Shown here piece after piece: positions 1 to 14,100 of a stretch of 64,000 bases of DNA; positions within the stretch are counted from its first letter, which is position 1; each line of letters starts with the position of its first letter. The notes under the pieces were generated by a model. The model saw nothing but the letters and a program-made list of their open reading frames with translations, did no database searches and was not told where the DNA came from. A program made the translations under genes and the position numbers. Source of the DNA: Ctenosaura bakeri (Eukaryota; Chordata; Lepidosauria; Squamata; Iguanidae); assembly GCA_948474755.1 (NCBI GenBank), contig CAOLHI010001038.1:1-64000 (forward strand), given 5' to 3'.

Positions 1-190
1 ACTATACTGATAAAGTGCTATTATTCCACATGCAACCTCTTATGGAATCCTGGGGTTTGCAGTTCAGGGAGGGGCATTTAGAATTCTCAGCCGGAGAGCT
101 CTTGGGCCTCAGGAAATGACAAACCCCAGAATTCCACAGGAGGTTGAAAGTGGAATAATAGCATTAGAACAGCGTAGTGCGGAAATGGTC
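1..190. repeat. Short inverted-repeat MITE (M1 family), cut by window edge
   Basis: Two arms face each other (GGAATCCTGGGGTTTGCAGT and its degenerate complement) and it ends with GCGGAAATGG. It belongs to the same family as the copies at 1008, 50620 and 53904. Confidence 0.75.
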
Positions 191-247
191 CCGGTCCCCT
201 GCTCCACATTCCAACCCACCAGTTCTTTTTTCTCTCCATTTACTCAC

Positions 248-332
248 AGAGCTGCTGTTTTCGCCATCCATCAAGAAAATCTGCACGGGTAGAGCTTTGG
301 GCTGCTCCGTCTGCTTCACTGCCTGAATGTGC
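248..332 (-). CDS. ARHGAP20L: ARHGAP20-like coding exon 6 (start of Ras-association region)
   Basis: 85 nt with acceptor AAATTTCAG and donor TCT|GTGAGT, ending in phase 0. It encodes HIQAVKQTEQPKALPVQIF, which aligns with the linker and first strand of the RA domain of ARHGAP20. Later exons lie left of the window. Confidence 0.88.
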
Positions 333-3300
333 CTGAAATTTAGGAAGCTTATTTAAAGCTAAGAAATTCCAGGTGTAACAAACAGTACTGGAAAAAGTGA
401 AGCATTTTAATATATATTAGTTATTTAATTTATCATTTATCTATAACCCAGTAGCTCCCACAGTGCAGTGGATTAAGGACTGGAATATGGTTCATCTGGG
501 AGACTGGGTTCAAATCTCCAGCTAGCCATGGAAATCCACGAGGAGACCTTGGCCAACTCACTCTCTCTCAGCCTCAGAAGGCAGCAATGGCAAATCCCCT
601 CTGAATAAATCTTGCCAAGAAAACAAGAACCAGCATGGCGGTCGTGGTCTGAATGTTGGACTAGGAGTCTGTGAGATGAGTTTGAATCCCCAGTGATCTT
701 GGGAAAGTCACACTCTCTCAGCCTCAGAGGAAAGAAAGGGCTAACCGCCTCCTCTGAAGAAATCTGGTGAAGAACACCCTAGGAGAGTGTTGCCATAGCT
801 AAGTGACAGCTCAAAGGCCCTTAAACAACAACTTAATTAATTTATTACGTACATGTTGTCTAGCAGCTGAAGTTCTGTTTTCAGCCAGGCCTTTTTGTGC
901 TGAAACACAGGTCTGTCCTGCTCTGCCTTGCAGACTTCTTAATATGTGACCATACGCAAAATGGTTGTGATAACCAGGCTGCCAATGGATATAAAAACCA
1001 TGACCCCGGCCATTTCCGCACTAGCCTGTTATAGTGTGATGATTCCACTTGCAACATCCTCTGGAATCCTGGGGTTTGCAGTTTTGGGAGGGACTGGCCG
1101 GCCCCTCCCGAAACTGCAAACCCCAGGATTCCATAGGATGTTGAAAGTGGAATCATCGCGCTATAACAGGCTAGTGCGGAAACGCCCCCCAATCCACACC
1201 TTCAGAAACAAACTGGGATTTGTGAATGCATCCCGACCCAGACGTCTTCTGCTCAAATGCTCCCCTGGAATTCCTTCACAAAGGTGCCACAAACTTCTTA
1301 CTTTGGCAGAAGTCAGTAACCCAACTAACCCTTTGAAAAGAGGTATAGCCAAAGGAGAGACAAAAGAAATCATCTCTTACCACAGCAGTGTCGACAGCCA
1401 TTTTTCCTTCACTTCAGGAGAGCTAAAAATGAGAAATAAAACAGTGAGGTAGGACAACATCAAATGGAAACACTACCCCAGCCTGCACAGTGACTGAACT
1501 ATAAATCACACTTCCTTCTGTCCAAGGCCTTGAACAAAATGCACAGCCCCTTCCTGGCTCCGGTTCTATTTTAGTGAAAAGGCTCTAGCGCCGCTGAGCT
1601 CAGTTTCCTGGAATGGCTGAGAGAGGCTTTGATAAGGAGAGGGCCTGCAGCTCTCAAGTTTTGATTCTAAGGATATTTTTTACACGAGGGACCTTTAGGC
1701 AGGGTTGTCTCTGCTTTGCTTCCCTTGCCCTGCGACTCCTAGAAATCATTTGCTTGGGGGTAACCTAACCGTGGTCTCCAGGAAATGGTTCCTGTTCCAA
1801 GGGCTGCATAAACATCAGCTATAAAAGCAAGAACCTATGGCTTGGATACTTTTAAGCTAGGTGGAAGTGGGAGGCTGGTGGCAAAAAGTCTCAGTTTTGG
1901 AGGTTTTTGGATTTCCAGATAAGGGATACTCAACCTGTACTTCTAGTTGCTCAAGACTGCAGCCATGATGATGTGCTACAGTCCACCAGTGCTCTAGAAG
2001 GTTAAGAGGGGACATGAGAGCCATGTTTAAATATTTGAAGGGATGTCATATGGAGGATGGTGCAAGCTTGTTTTCTGCTGCTCTTAAGGCTAGGACATGG
2101 AGCAATGGATTCAAACTACAGGCAAAAAGACTCCACCTAAACCTTAGGAAGAACTTCCTGATCGTAAGAGCAGTTGGACAGTGGAATATGCTGCTGCCTC
2201 TATGGAGTGTGGTGGCGTCTCTTTCTTCAGAGGTTTTTAAGCAGAGGCTGGACGGCCATTTGTTGAGAGTGCTTTGATGGTGTACTCCTGCATGGACGAA
2301 TGGGGTTGGACTGGATGGCCCTTGTGGTCTCTTCCAGCAATATGATTCTAGTAGGCTGAAAATTAGGCCCAGCTGCTGAAGGAAGCTAGGAGTTGTTTAA
2401 GGCCAAGCTTCTCGGTCACACTGGAGGGTGACAGAGAATGTCCCGCTTTCACCTCTATGGATGCCAATGGCCATTGCCAGTCAATCAGCCTTACCTGTAA
2501 GTGACAACATAGTTGGTGGTGGGCCAGCCAATCACAAAGGATGTCTCTGGGTTCATCTTTTTCTCCGACACTTCGCCAAGGCAGGAGCTGGTCCATACCT
2601 CACCCAGGTGGACCTGTTTCTTGAGCTTCAAGCTGGAAGAAGACCTGGAAGTCAAGCCAGATATGGTTGATGTTAGAGCATGCATGTTGGCAGGAAAAGG
2701 AGGCATCAGGAGTCCAGTTCTGTCTCTCTGTCTTCCTTCTTTTTGTGGCCCCAGTCTGCGTCAGAAGAGACCAAATGCACATCAGTGCCCACGGTGCATG
2801 AGCCCACAGCGCATCCGTCACTCCGTTGGCTACCACCGTGCAACAGATGTCCACATTATAAAGTCACAGCAGCACATAGGCTAATACAGACTCTGTATAA
2901 GGCCATATATGAAGACATAAGACCCCAGCAGAGTGCCAGGCCTGGTATTTTGCACCCAGGCCCATGTGATATTGTGTCACATTATAATCCCCCCGGGGGT
3001 CTGGTGCTTCATAAAAGAGGCGCCAGCCTTTCTATGATTTTTGTGCCAGATGAGCAAAGTTCATCTGGATAAATATTGCAGATTTGTTTCCCTCTCCCCC
3101 AACTTTTGTCCTCCCTGCTCTGTTCTTTTTCAGTGTTTACTGAACCATAAGCTTCATTTATTAAGAAACTGGAATGTGTGCAAATTCATTCATTTTATTT
3201 ATTTATTGTAACTTCTTCTTCTTGTTAATCGTTCCATTCCTCTTTGGGAAGAGCCCGAGGCAGGGACAACACATTAGAAAGCAATTTCTAAAATAAACAC

Positions 3301-5382
3301 AACTCTGAATCGTTGTTGTTCTGTGCCTCCAAGCTGACGCCGACTGACGGTGACTCCGTCCCAGGGTTTTCTTGGCCAGATATAATATTCAAAAGAGGTT
3401 TGTCATTGCCTTTCCTCCAAGGCTGCTGAGAGTGTGCGATTTGCAGCAGTTTGAACTCTAGTCTCCTACAGTCCTAGTCAAATAATAAACCACTACCTCA
3501 CATTGGTTGGCCCTTGAGATTTACTCAGAGAGGACTGACTGTTGCTTTCCTCTGAGGCTGAGAGAGTGTGAATTGCCCAGGGTCACCCAGGGGGCTTCTA
3601 CAGCTGAGCAGGAAGCGGAACCTGCTCTTCTGGACTCCTAGTCCAAGACTCAAATCGCTACTTCATGATGGCCCCTTCCTGTCAATTCCAACCTACAGAG
3701 AGCCTGTTCTAGGGTTTTCTTTGCAAGATTTCTTCAGCAGAGATTTTCCTCCAAGGCGAGAAAGTGTGACTTGCCCATAGGTTTCGATGGCTAAGCAGGG
3801 ATTCAAACCCCCGTCTCTTGGAGTCATAGTCCAAGATTAAACCACTATACCACACTGGCACTGAATAGATCTCTGAGCTGTGTGCCTCCAATTTGTTTCC
3901 AACTTACAGCAGCCCTAAGTCTCAGGAGAGACCCCCTTTTCCCAGTTATCATGGGGTTTTCTGGGGGTTGAGAGTGTGTGACACACCCAAGGTCACCCAG
4001 TGGGTTTCCACAGCCAAGCAGGGAACCAAACCCTGGTTTCTAGGGTTGTAGTCCAATGCTCTACACCATCCTGGCTCTTCAAATCTTTGAGTTCTGGCAA
4101 TGCTATTATGGGGTTTTCTTGGCAAGAACAACTGCAATGTTCCTTTCCAACTCCTCTGCCCACAGAGAAGGTTGAGAATATTGAAAGCTGTGGATTTGGG
4201 CCCAGCTATGGACCACATCTGCACATAAGCACTTACTTGGACTTGGCCACAATGAGCATGTCGCTGAAGAGGAACAGGTGCCTTTCTTGGGTCTGTAATC
4301 CCAGGGTGAGCTGCACGCGCTCGTCCAAGAGGAAGACGGAATTCGGGTTACCAAAGGCCCCGGCTGAGAACCCATTGTCAGGTTGGGACGAGGAAATAAT
4401 AATCTCCCGGCTGCTGGAAAAGAGAAATGGACAAATGAATGGTGAGGACATTGCCAATTTGGCCAAGAAATTCTCTGAACCAGTTGCTTTACTCTAAACT
4501 TCTGGGAGAGCATCTTCTAAGCAGCTCAGTCAAAACATAGCCTTTGAACAGTCCCTATAAACCCACCCTCTGTGGGACTGAATACCCCATTGATCCAGTT
4601 TATTTTCATCCACCTTTGGCTGAGGCTACCTAATTAGTTTATAGGAGGGGTGGACCACTGTTAGCATTAAGGGGCTGTTTTGGCCTCAGAAGGAGGGGAC
4701 TTCAAGGTCCACATCGCTATTGCACTGCTCCCAAAATCAGATCCTTTTCCCCCAGCCTTAATGGGGGTTTTATTGTCCCTCTCTGGTCCATTTGAGGAGC
4801 AAGATGGCTTTCTTTCCAACAAGTTACCTTCTTAGTTCCATTTAACTGGAAAAAAAGGGGGATCTCTCCTTGGTCTAAAACAGCCTGGAGGACCTAAATG
4901 CACCTAAGTTGCCACTAATGCCCTTGGAGGTATTTGGGAGTCCTTTAGGCCACACAAGTGGCCCTGGGGGCGAAACCTTCCCCATCCCTTGTTTATACAA
5001 TAGCACCCCCTCAACATTTCACAGATGAAAACTGATCCTAATTAATTTCTGCCATCCCATTTTTTCAGCCAGTTTGAAAATGTCCCAGTTTCTCTCTCCT
5101 CCTCCCTCCTTCGTCCTCGGCTTACTTCCATTGCTGCAAACTGAGTTCCATGTGCAAGAGTAGTTTGCAGTGAACTAACTCATGGCAGAAGAAAGGAGGG
5201 AAGGAGAAGAATCCTGCACTTCCCAGGAGGCTCAGGCCAAAGCAAACTGCTGCAGCCACTTGTGGCTTGACTGTTTTCCTTTTTAACAGCTTTCGCCATC
5301 TTGACCACACTGTGAGATTGCATGGCAACACGTGTCCATCTGTGAAATGCTGGAAGGTATATATGGCTTGCCTTCTCTCTCT

Positions 5383-5417
<35 letters not shown>

Positions 5418-8400
5418 GCCAAGCAGAACTCACCCAGCAGGTGCCCTATCAATATAACAGGAGTGACACTACTTGCACAATCCCAGGGGAGACCTTCAAC
5501 CTATAATGGCTCTTTCCTCCTGGATTCCTGCAAGACTGAGACCAACTCCTCTCTCCAGCCCTGGAGCCCACATCTTGTTCTTGATTTCCAGTTGACGCAA
5601 GAAGAAGCAAAAACAGCCACAACGAAACATAAGCAATGGAGTAACAGATCCAAAGGGTTGTTCCGTCTGTCATGGGAAATGTTTAAGTTCCCTCTCGGCC
5701 TCTAAGAAACAGATTTCCCCCTGCATCCAAATAAAGCCAAGAATTTGTTTCTCTTGTTTGAGAAAAAGAGTGTAAATCTGAGAGAGAGAAAGCGTACAAG
5801 AATTTCTCTCCACCCATTTAACACTCCTGGCACCTGCTCAAATAATTTCTCCAAAAGCAAAGCCATTAAACATGGCGATAAATGAAAAACGGCACTCTCG
5901 TAAAAAGATTGTTTGGTTCTAAGTGTAAATCATTTAAGTTTTATCTTGATTTTCATATATATATATATTTATTTCAGTGAAACAAACTGCCAAGAAATAT
6001 TATTTATGAGGACATTTTTTGGAACCAGAGAGGGTATGAGTGTGGCTTTCTTTGATGCATCGTCTCACTGCAGAGTAGAAGAAAACGTCCTCAGAGAGGG
6101 TTATTTGTTGGACGTAATGCTCCACCACAAAACCCAGAAGACAGATAAGATGCCAGCGAAGATGGTTCAGTGCCAAAGGGATATATCACCCAACATGGGA
6201 CACGTGTGGCCGAGCAACAAGAGTGTGGTCAAGATGGCAGAAGTTGTTAATGAGGGAGAAAACCCAAATTAGGAGAGGCTGCAGCAGTTTCTTTTTGCCT
6301 GAGCCAACTGGGAAGGGCAGGATTCCACCTCTTCCTCTTCTCCTTCCTCCTCCTGAGTTAAATGAGTGCAAACTCAGTTTGTAAAAATGAGATTAAACTC
6401 AGGACAAAGGGGGAAAGTGGGAGGAGGAGATGAAATAACAGGACATTTAAAAAGCATAGAGAAAAATGGGATGCCAGAGGATTAATCAGGACTCTGCCTG
6501 CCAAACTGGGACAGTTGAAGAGTAGAAGAAAATCTAGAGCCTCTTTGACTTTATACAGGTATGGCACTTATATACCACTTTATCCCCCATGGTTCCATCC
6601 AATGGAATCCTGGGATTGGCAACTGAGGGGGACACTTAGAATTCTCTCCTGCAGAGAACTCTAGTGCCTCCTGGAGAAACTACACATTCCAGAATTCTAC
6701 AAAATGCATCCATGGCAGTTAAACTGCTATCAAAGTTTATCAAAAAACTGCTATCAGGTGCTATCAAAGCTGAACAATTGTTCAGTGTGACAGAAGTCAG
6801 GATGACCATCTTGGATAGGTCTTGCAAGTCTGAACTACAACCAGACCGGATTCTTTCTCTTTTTCACACACCCGGTCGCATTGACGTGAGGCCCACCAGC
6901 TGTCACCATCCACAACCGAGCTGCTGCTACAGAGATTGCGAAGGTAGAACCGCTCTAATTTTTCAACCAAAAAAAGCAGTGGAAATGATTCACGATTCTG
7001 GCAGGCATCCATAGGGGAAGGTGGAGTAGACGGACACGCTGACCCAGATTCAGAAAAAGGGCATTGAGCCACAGAGGAAATGCCTCTTCCCCCTCCCTCC
7101 AGAGAGACCCAGAAGTCATCTCTAGGGCAGGAAGGACAAGCCATTGAAGCTTCCTTTCTCTCTCCTCCTCCTGTTGAACATCTTCTCCAGACCATCCTTC
7201 AAACCTTCCCTCTCTCCAAAAAGGACTGAGCAAGCCACTTTCCTGGAAGTGTGAAGACCAACAGGACAACCCTTCGAGGTTGGTAAGAAAGGCACTCAGT
7301 TCCACACATGGGGTGAAATACTTCTCATCAGTGTTGGCCTGTGTCTGTGTTTTTACTTAGGGGCATTGCTTCCAATTCTGTGCAAAGATCTGAAAGATCT
7401 GAAACCATAGAAACCACACCCACCCAGAAATGGCAACGGGGCATTTTCAAAGCGTGATGGACTTTAGGCTGATAAAAAGTCTAGTGAAGAACTTGGAAAA
7501 CCCAGGTCAACATGGCATTGAAAATGCCACTTAAAAGTAACTTGAAAAAGTAACTCTGCAAATGAAATGTTGTGCCCATTAAACAATATCCTTCTTGCTC
7601 ATTATGTTACTTTTGAAATATACCTTTTTGACATCCTCATGACCAGACCCCAAAGTAACCATATCATTTGCATCGTTTCATTTCCAAACATGGAGGGAAG
7701 GGAGTCATTGATGTTCCCACCCCTAAAAAAAACCCTGCTTGCTAATTCCATCCTCCCGCTGCTCCCACCTGAAAGATTCTGATTCAGATCTGCTTACCTG
7801 GAGTGATATTTGGACTTGCTGAGGGCTCTGCTGATGGCGGCGGAAGTGGAGCGCCTCCTTTGGATGATGGGCTTCATTTTCTGTGTGAGAGAAGAGCAGA
7901 CGGGGCATGAGGTCTTTGCTCAAAGTTACATTAGAAAGGGAAGGCACAACACAGAGTCACAAAGATGGAGACACAGCAGTCTGCTGGTGAGAGGTCCCAC
8001 ACAGTGATTGATGGTGACTCCCACATCAGTCTGATGGCAAACCCACCTATCCAGAGTGCAGAACTCAACTGAGTGCCTTGAGAAGAGCTGTTGAAGACTC
8101 TGAACTTCTCTGAACACCTTTTGGTGTGTTTACACCTTCAAGTCACCTGTTGACTTATGGCAACCCCATGACTCTTGTAGGGTTTTCTTAGGCAAGGAAC
8201 ATTTTGGATAGTGATAAAAATTATAGGAGCTATCCAAGGTGCTGAAAGGGTGCTGCCCTTACCTGAGCACTGTGGATAGCTCTTTTAAGGGTCAGATTAA
8301 ACCTGAAGTAGATCCACACACATTGACCATAGTTCTGTACAAAAATCATGCAAAAACATTTCTTGTGCAATATTTAAAACTTCCTAGAGAAAAGCTGGAT

Positions 8401-11091
8401 CAGGCCATGGTAACACGTGCCTTGGTTAAACCCATTTGGATTACTGTAAGTCCCTTACCCCGCCTCCCTAAGCAAGTGAGAAGGAGTTACTTCCTTATTT
8501 CATCTTGATCTGGAAGCAAGCCCTTTTGCTAAGGTTTCTGTCTTATTTCCAAACAAAAGAATATGGTGAGTGGGTGTGTTTGAATGACAAGTTGTGGCAA
8601 AATGTGGTTGCTGAGTAAGGTTTAATGACATCCCCAGGGACCATCTTTAGGTTTCAGGCCCAAAACCTCAGGGTGGTCCTGAACTGGCAATACTGTTCTC
8701 ACAAGATTTGAGGTGGGCTTTACATAAACTGGCCTCACATGTTATTAGCCAGTCTTGCACCAGTCTGGCAACAGAGAAGACTGTTTTGTACTGCTGTTTG
8801 GGAGAAAAACAAAAACTGGCAACCCAAGCTGTGGGTATGATGGGACTGGAAAAAAAGTTCACCAGCGTGCCCACGGCAGCAAGACTGTTGCACGCATAAA
8901 GGCTGAAGGATTCAATGTTACCTACAAGGGAAGAATGCTTTTTGCAATTCACTGATCCAGCAGAAATGGACAAATTATCTGGCTTGAATAGAGAAAAGTC
9001 TTTCTAAAAGACTAGAAACCCCTTTTTGCAGAGAAAGAAAATGATTTGGCAACTTTTGATTTTGAAAATTAGCAAGATTTGGTTATGGCAAGAAGTGAAC
9101 GACACAGTTTTAAGAGAGAAGTTTGATTACATTACATCTGTGTATAACCACCAAAAAGAAAGCTGGAAGACCTGCTTTCTTTTTGTCTATATTTCATTGT
9201 ACATCCTACTCCTCTTTCTTCTCTTTTCTCTTCCTTTTTCTTTTTGCAAATTATCTGTAATTTTTATCATACAGTGCACGCTCCATATATGCAAGGGTTA
9301 CCCCATGTAAAACAAAAAAAAGCAAACGCTCGTGTCCCATCATTGTCAACAGATGCAACCACAAGCAGTGTGCACGTGCGCCTTTCACATCCATTGACAA
9401 TAACGGGATGCAGTGATTTCTGTGACCTCAGATTCATGCATGCCAAGGTCATGCCACAAGAGGGCACCTTGTATTTTTTAAAACTTTAAATAAAAATTAT
9501 ATAAAAAGATAAAAATCCCCCAGGACTCTCTGGGTGTTTTCTATCCAAGCTCCATTCTCTCCCCCTGTGACAGAACATTGATTTTCCACAGCTCTGCACT
9601 GGCTGGGATTTGAACGTCTCTTTCCTACGCATCAGTGGGTGAGAAACCAACCCCTGGCCAAGCGCAGCCACATGTGGGAAATAACTTGCCCTGGGAAAGA
9701 AAGACAGGGTGTTGATGTGGGAACTGTAAAGTGGAGCAGGCATCGTTAATATGAAGCCTACACGAAGGGTTGAACTCAGACGAAATACCCAAGTTTTCAG
9801 GATGTATCAGCCTGGTTGCCCATGCAAGAGCATGGAAAGAAATTTCCTTGCATATGTGTTTAATAAAATTATGGGGGGGGGGTTGTCTCCCTATAAGAAC
9901 AAGTTGGGTGTGGAGCCCATTTTAAAACCCTCCAGGCAATGTTTTGACCACTAGCTTCTTTACAGCAGGAGTCAACCTCGCTGATGTAATTCTTCCGAGG
10001 ATTTAGAGAAAAATTCTGACTTCTTCCATCCCCCATATTTCCATTTCCTCCCGCTTTGAATGATTTAACTGCACTAGCATGGCATAGTAATTTGAGTGCT
10101 GGACTAAGACTCTGGGAGAAAAGGGTTTGAATTCCCACTTGGCCATGGAAACCCAATGAGTGGACTGGATGGCCCTTGGGATCTCTTCAAACTCTAGGAT
10201 TCTATGATTCTACTATCCATCCTTGACCCTGCTCATCTTCTTAAATTGGAAGAGATAAGGTGCATAGATGACAGGAGGCTGGTCAATTAGCAAACAGCCC
10301 TTGGTGTACTTTTATTTTTCAGCACAGACTTTGAATAGTAGCTCTCTGGCTGTGCTCTCAGTGATACCCAGTGGCTGCAACAGGAGAGGGCTCCCATCTC
10401 ATCTTCCCCTTTTTGGGTTATATTTGCAAAGCATCCTCTTTGGCTCATCACTGGCACCCAGAGGGGAATGAGCCCTAGTTTAAAAAAGAAAAGTACTATA
10501 AATCATCACCAGGACCTGATTCGTGTACTGCTTAGAAACCATGAGTGTCCATCTGGGAAGCATTTATCTTTCCCTCTCGGAAACGTCCTGTCTCTCTCTC
10601 TCTCAAGTGACCAGGTCAAGGAAACAGGGGGTTGTCTGAGGTGCATCCATGCTATCTTCTCCACATTTCATGACTCCCACTACCGTTAGACAGGGACAGG
10701 AAGGTCTGTTCTGTAGGAAAAGCTCTCCCAGTTCTGGGTCCCTGGAGCTTCTCACAGCGAGACAGGGTACCCCCTGCCTCTCCCTCTGCTCTGTTGCCAG
10801 GGGAACAGATCCACATTTACTCAAACAGACTTCCCAAGTGCTCCAAGGCTTACAACACGGCGCACTGTGTTTGTGCATTACTCATCCTAAAGCTGCCAAT
10901 CGGCCGCTTTGTGTTTCTTGGCATGGGAGAATCCCAGAGCCAAACAGCCTCATTCCAAACCCATGTATGGCCTGACACTATCGGAGCAGCCAGGCAAAAT
11001 GGAGGCAGGATTCCTTCTTTGCCCTCGGCCTTGGCACCGTCTCCTCTGTTATTGTCCAGACCAAGAACTTAAAAGACATAGCACTACCGCG

Positions 11092-11131
<40 letters not shown>

Positions 11132-14100
11132 AAAGCACCTCCAACACACCTGGCTGGCTCAGAACAGCACATGTGTTCCTTTTTGACATTATGGGGACAA
11201 AACTGACGTCAGGAGAGACTTCCCAAAAATCTGGGCTTTGTTAGTACATTGCTGGTTAGTTCAGGAACTCTTTGTGAAATGAAAAGGGAGAGATTTTGCA
11301 AGAAGGGCTTTGGATCCATCTCTGAAATCTCCACTTCAAGAGCTCTCAAGCAGTAAGAGACTGAAATAGCCCATGGCAATGGCCAAAATCCTGCTGACGT
11401 CCTATACTTGTATAAGTTCTCTTGTGCATATGTGCCTTCAGTTTTCCTGCCAACTTAGGATGATCCCATGCATTTCATGAGGCTTTCTTAGGCAAGGAAT
11501 CCCAAGAGGTGGTTTGGCCAGTTCTCCGGGAAAATGGTCGTGAAGTGGGGCTGCAGCAACTTCACAATAGGTTTGAGAGCTGGTGAATAGCCGGCTGCAG
11601 TGTAGTTATATTGGACCACACTATTTTGCAACCAGAGTCTGCTTAACCTCACCATCACTGTGCAGCCCTGGAAAAAACAGAGCCACCAGCTGAATAATTC
11701 ACCAACAGCATCGCAACCAATATCCCCCTGTTGAGGACGCATACTCTGGAGTTTCTTATTATGTCATATTCTGAGAATTGTCTTTTAGTGGTTCCTATCA
11801 CCACCAACCTGAGAACTTCAATTCTCAAGACTTGCTGAAGGAGAAGCTCTCTCTTCTCTTGGTCACTTCTGGCCAGTTGGCAACCTTGCAAAAAGCAGAG
11901 GCAGTTTTTCCTCCGAAAGGGTCATTCCCCTCCTTCAGCAACTACTTGAGCTCTGAAACACCTAAAATGAACTCAAACATAAAAAAAAAAAAAAGACAGG
12001 CAGAAGCTCTGTCATCCAGAGGCACTAACCACAGCTTAAACTGAAGGAGAAGGGCTGTAAATATTTATCTCAGCTCCTTTAGACTAATTCCTCTTTGCTG
12101 GGTGATTTTACTAATTCCTTTTCTCCCTGCTCTGTCTGAACCCACACATTTCTGGAAACATGCAGAGTTTCAAAGCTCTAAATCACCCTGGAAGGACCCC
12201 CTTTGAAGAGACAGCCTTCCTTTGACCTTCCAAGAAAGGAGAGATGGATAGTTTATTTTAAAGTGCCCCCCAGAAACCTCCTGCCAACCACGCGGGCTGT
12301 GCCTTCTTGCTTTTCTCATGTTCCTCCCCACTCCCTATTTTCTTCTTTCTTTCTGGGAACTCCAGCAAAGGGATGAGAGCTTGGCTCCCTTATCCATCCT
12401 GTCCCGTTTCTTCCCTTTGCTTCCCAAGAACTACTTGCACCAGCAAGGTTATCTTCTGGATTTCTGAGAGGAAAAACAGAGCTGGGGGTGTGTGCAGGAT
12501 GACAGACAGGAGCTAAAAAGATATGGCCTCCAAAGGACAAAACCACTGGAGAAAAAAACGGAGCACGTTGGCTCAGCAAAACCCAAGAGAGAATTCCCAG
12601 AGGGGGAAAGTTCCAAAACAACCAGATTATCCCATCTTCCTTTGGGGAATTAACCCCTCAGACAGTCACCCCAAAACAGGTCCTTCTCTTCCTGCCTTTT
12701 CTCATCCGTCCCACCAGCTTCATAGGTGCATCTAATGGGCACACAGGAGATGGGGACTTTTTGGTGGCTGCTTCCCAGGCTTTGGAATTCCCTTCCCGGA
12801 GCCGGAGACGTTAGACCAGCTCTCTCTCCCTGTTATCTTTCCATAGACAAGTGAAGGCATTTTTGCATTGGCAAACCTTTGATGGCTGATTGGTTTTTGA
12901 GGTAGGGACGTTTCAGAGTTAAGGGGACAGGTTTAAGTTACCTGCTTTAATTTAACTGCTTTAACCTAACTTTCCTTCAACTTAACTACTTTAACTTAAG
13001 GGTATCAAGTTAAAGGAGTTATGTTTGGAGTTAAGAAAGAGTGGAGCTGGCTGTTCCTCACCCAGACAGAAAACATCCATTTAATAACTTATTAAAGTTT
13101 ACTAAATGGAACAGAAGTAACTACTGTAAGGCCAGATGTGTGTCTGAGTGAATATGTGACCATGACGGGGGAGGGAAAAAAAGAAGACAGAGAAAGAGAG
13201 AGAAGTTCTGTGTATACGGCAAGGAGAGAAAGTGAACTGCATTTTTGTGTATAAAAATTCATCTCCAAGCCAAGGTAAATGGTGATGTGAGGTGTGTGGG
13301 ACTTTTTTTAAAAAAAAAAAAGGAAAGCAAACAAGTATTTCATTGGACTGAGATTTGGCAAAATGAGGATTTCTGTGTCGAGGCCAATCTTGTGGGCCAG
13401 AAAAATGTGGCACATTCCTTGGGGCCTTCAGAGCAAGCCCAGTTCCTTCCTGAAGCCGGCCATTTTAAAGCCCACACCAACGGGCCGTGCTTTGGGGAAA
13501 GTACACCCAGCCCTCCCATGCAACGGCAGACCGCTATGAAGGACATGGAACACGGCAAGATGGAAGGAGATAATGCTCCAAACTCAAGGAAACCCCTTTG
13601 CAGAGCTTGGAAAAGTTAATTTTTTTAGCATGGCTAGTAGGGGCTGTGCCAAAAGATGGTTGCTTTGTATGCTATTATTTGCATACCTTCCGACTGCCCC
13701 AGTCGTGTAGGGACAGTGGTGATGGGGGCAACTGCCCAGGTGGCAATGTTTTTGGGGCGGCTGAACCCATAGCCACGCCTCTGTGCACCCTGGCCATGCC
13801 CCCACACACTGTGGCCACGCCCCCAAGCACAGTGGCCGTGCCCCCCACACTGTAGCCCCCCTGCCTTCTGCCCCCCGCCTCCACACACTCCAAACTCTGC
13901 CACTGAACTGTCCAAATCTGGCACGGACAGTTTTGATGAATCCTCTGTTTTTCTACTTTTTCAGCTGGTTTTACAACGTCCCAGTTTCTCTCTCCTCCTC
14001 CCACCTTCCTATCTTGTACTCAGCTTATTTCAGTTGCTATAAACTAAATTCAAATTACAAAAATAGTTTGTGCTCCATTAACTGAGCAGAAAGGTGGGGG

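Larger units (their letters stand above)
4414..7797 (-). other. Intron 2 of the ARHGAP20-like gene
   Basis: Contains two R1 dispersed-repeat copies, a TG microsatellite and a MITE-like element. The pieces 4420-5000, 5420-6190 and 6750-7790 show nothing I recognise. Confidence 0.65.

Noticed and set aside
946..1452. 168-codon plus-strand open frame
   Set aside because: Most of it is an M1 MITE read through in one frame, plus antisense of exon 5.
4000..4497. 165-codon plus-strand open frame
   Set aside because: Antisense of the PH exon joined to SINE sequence.
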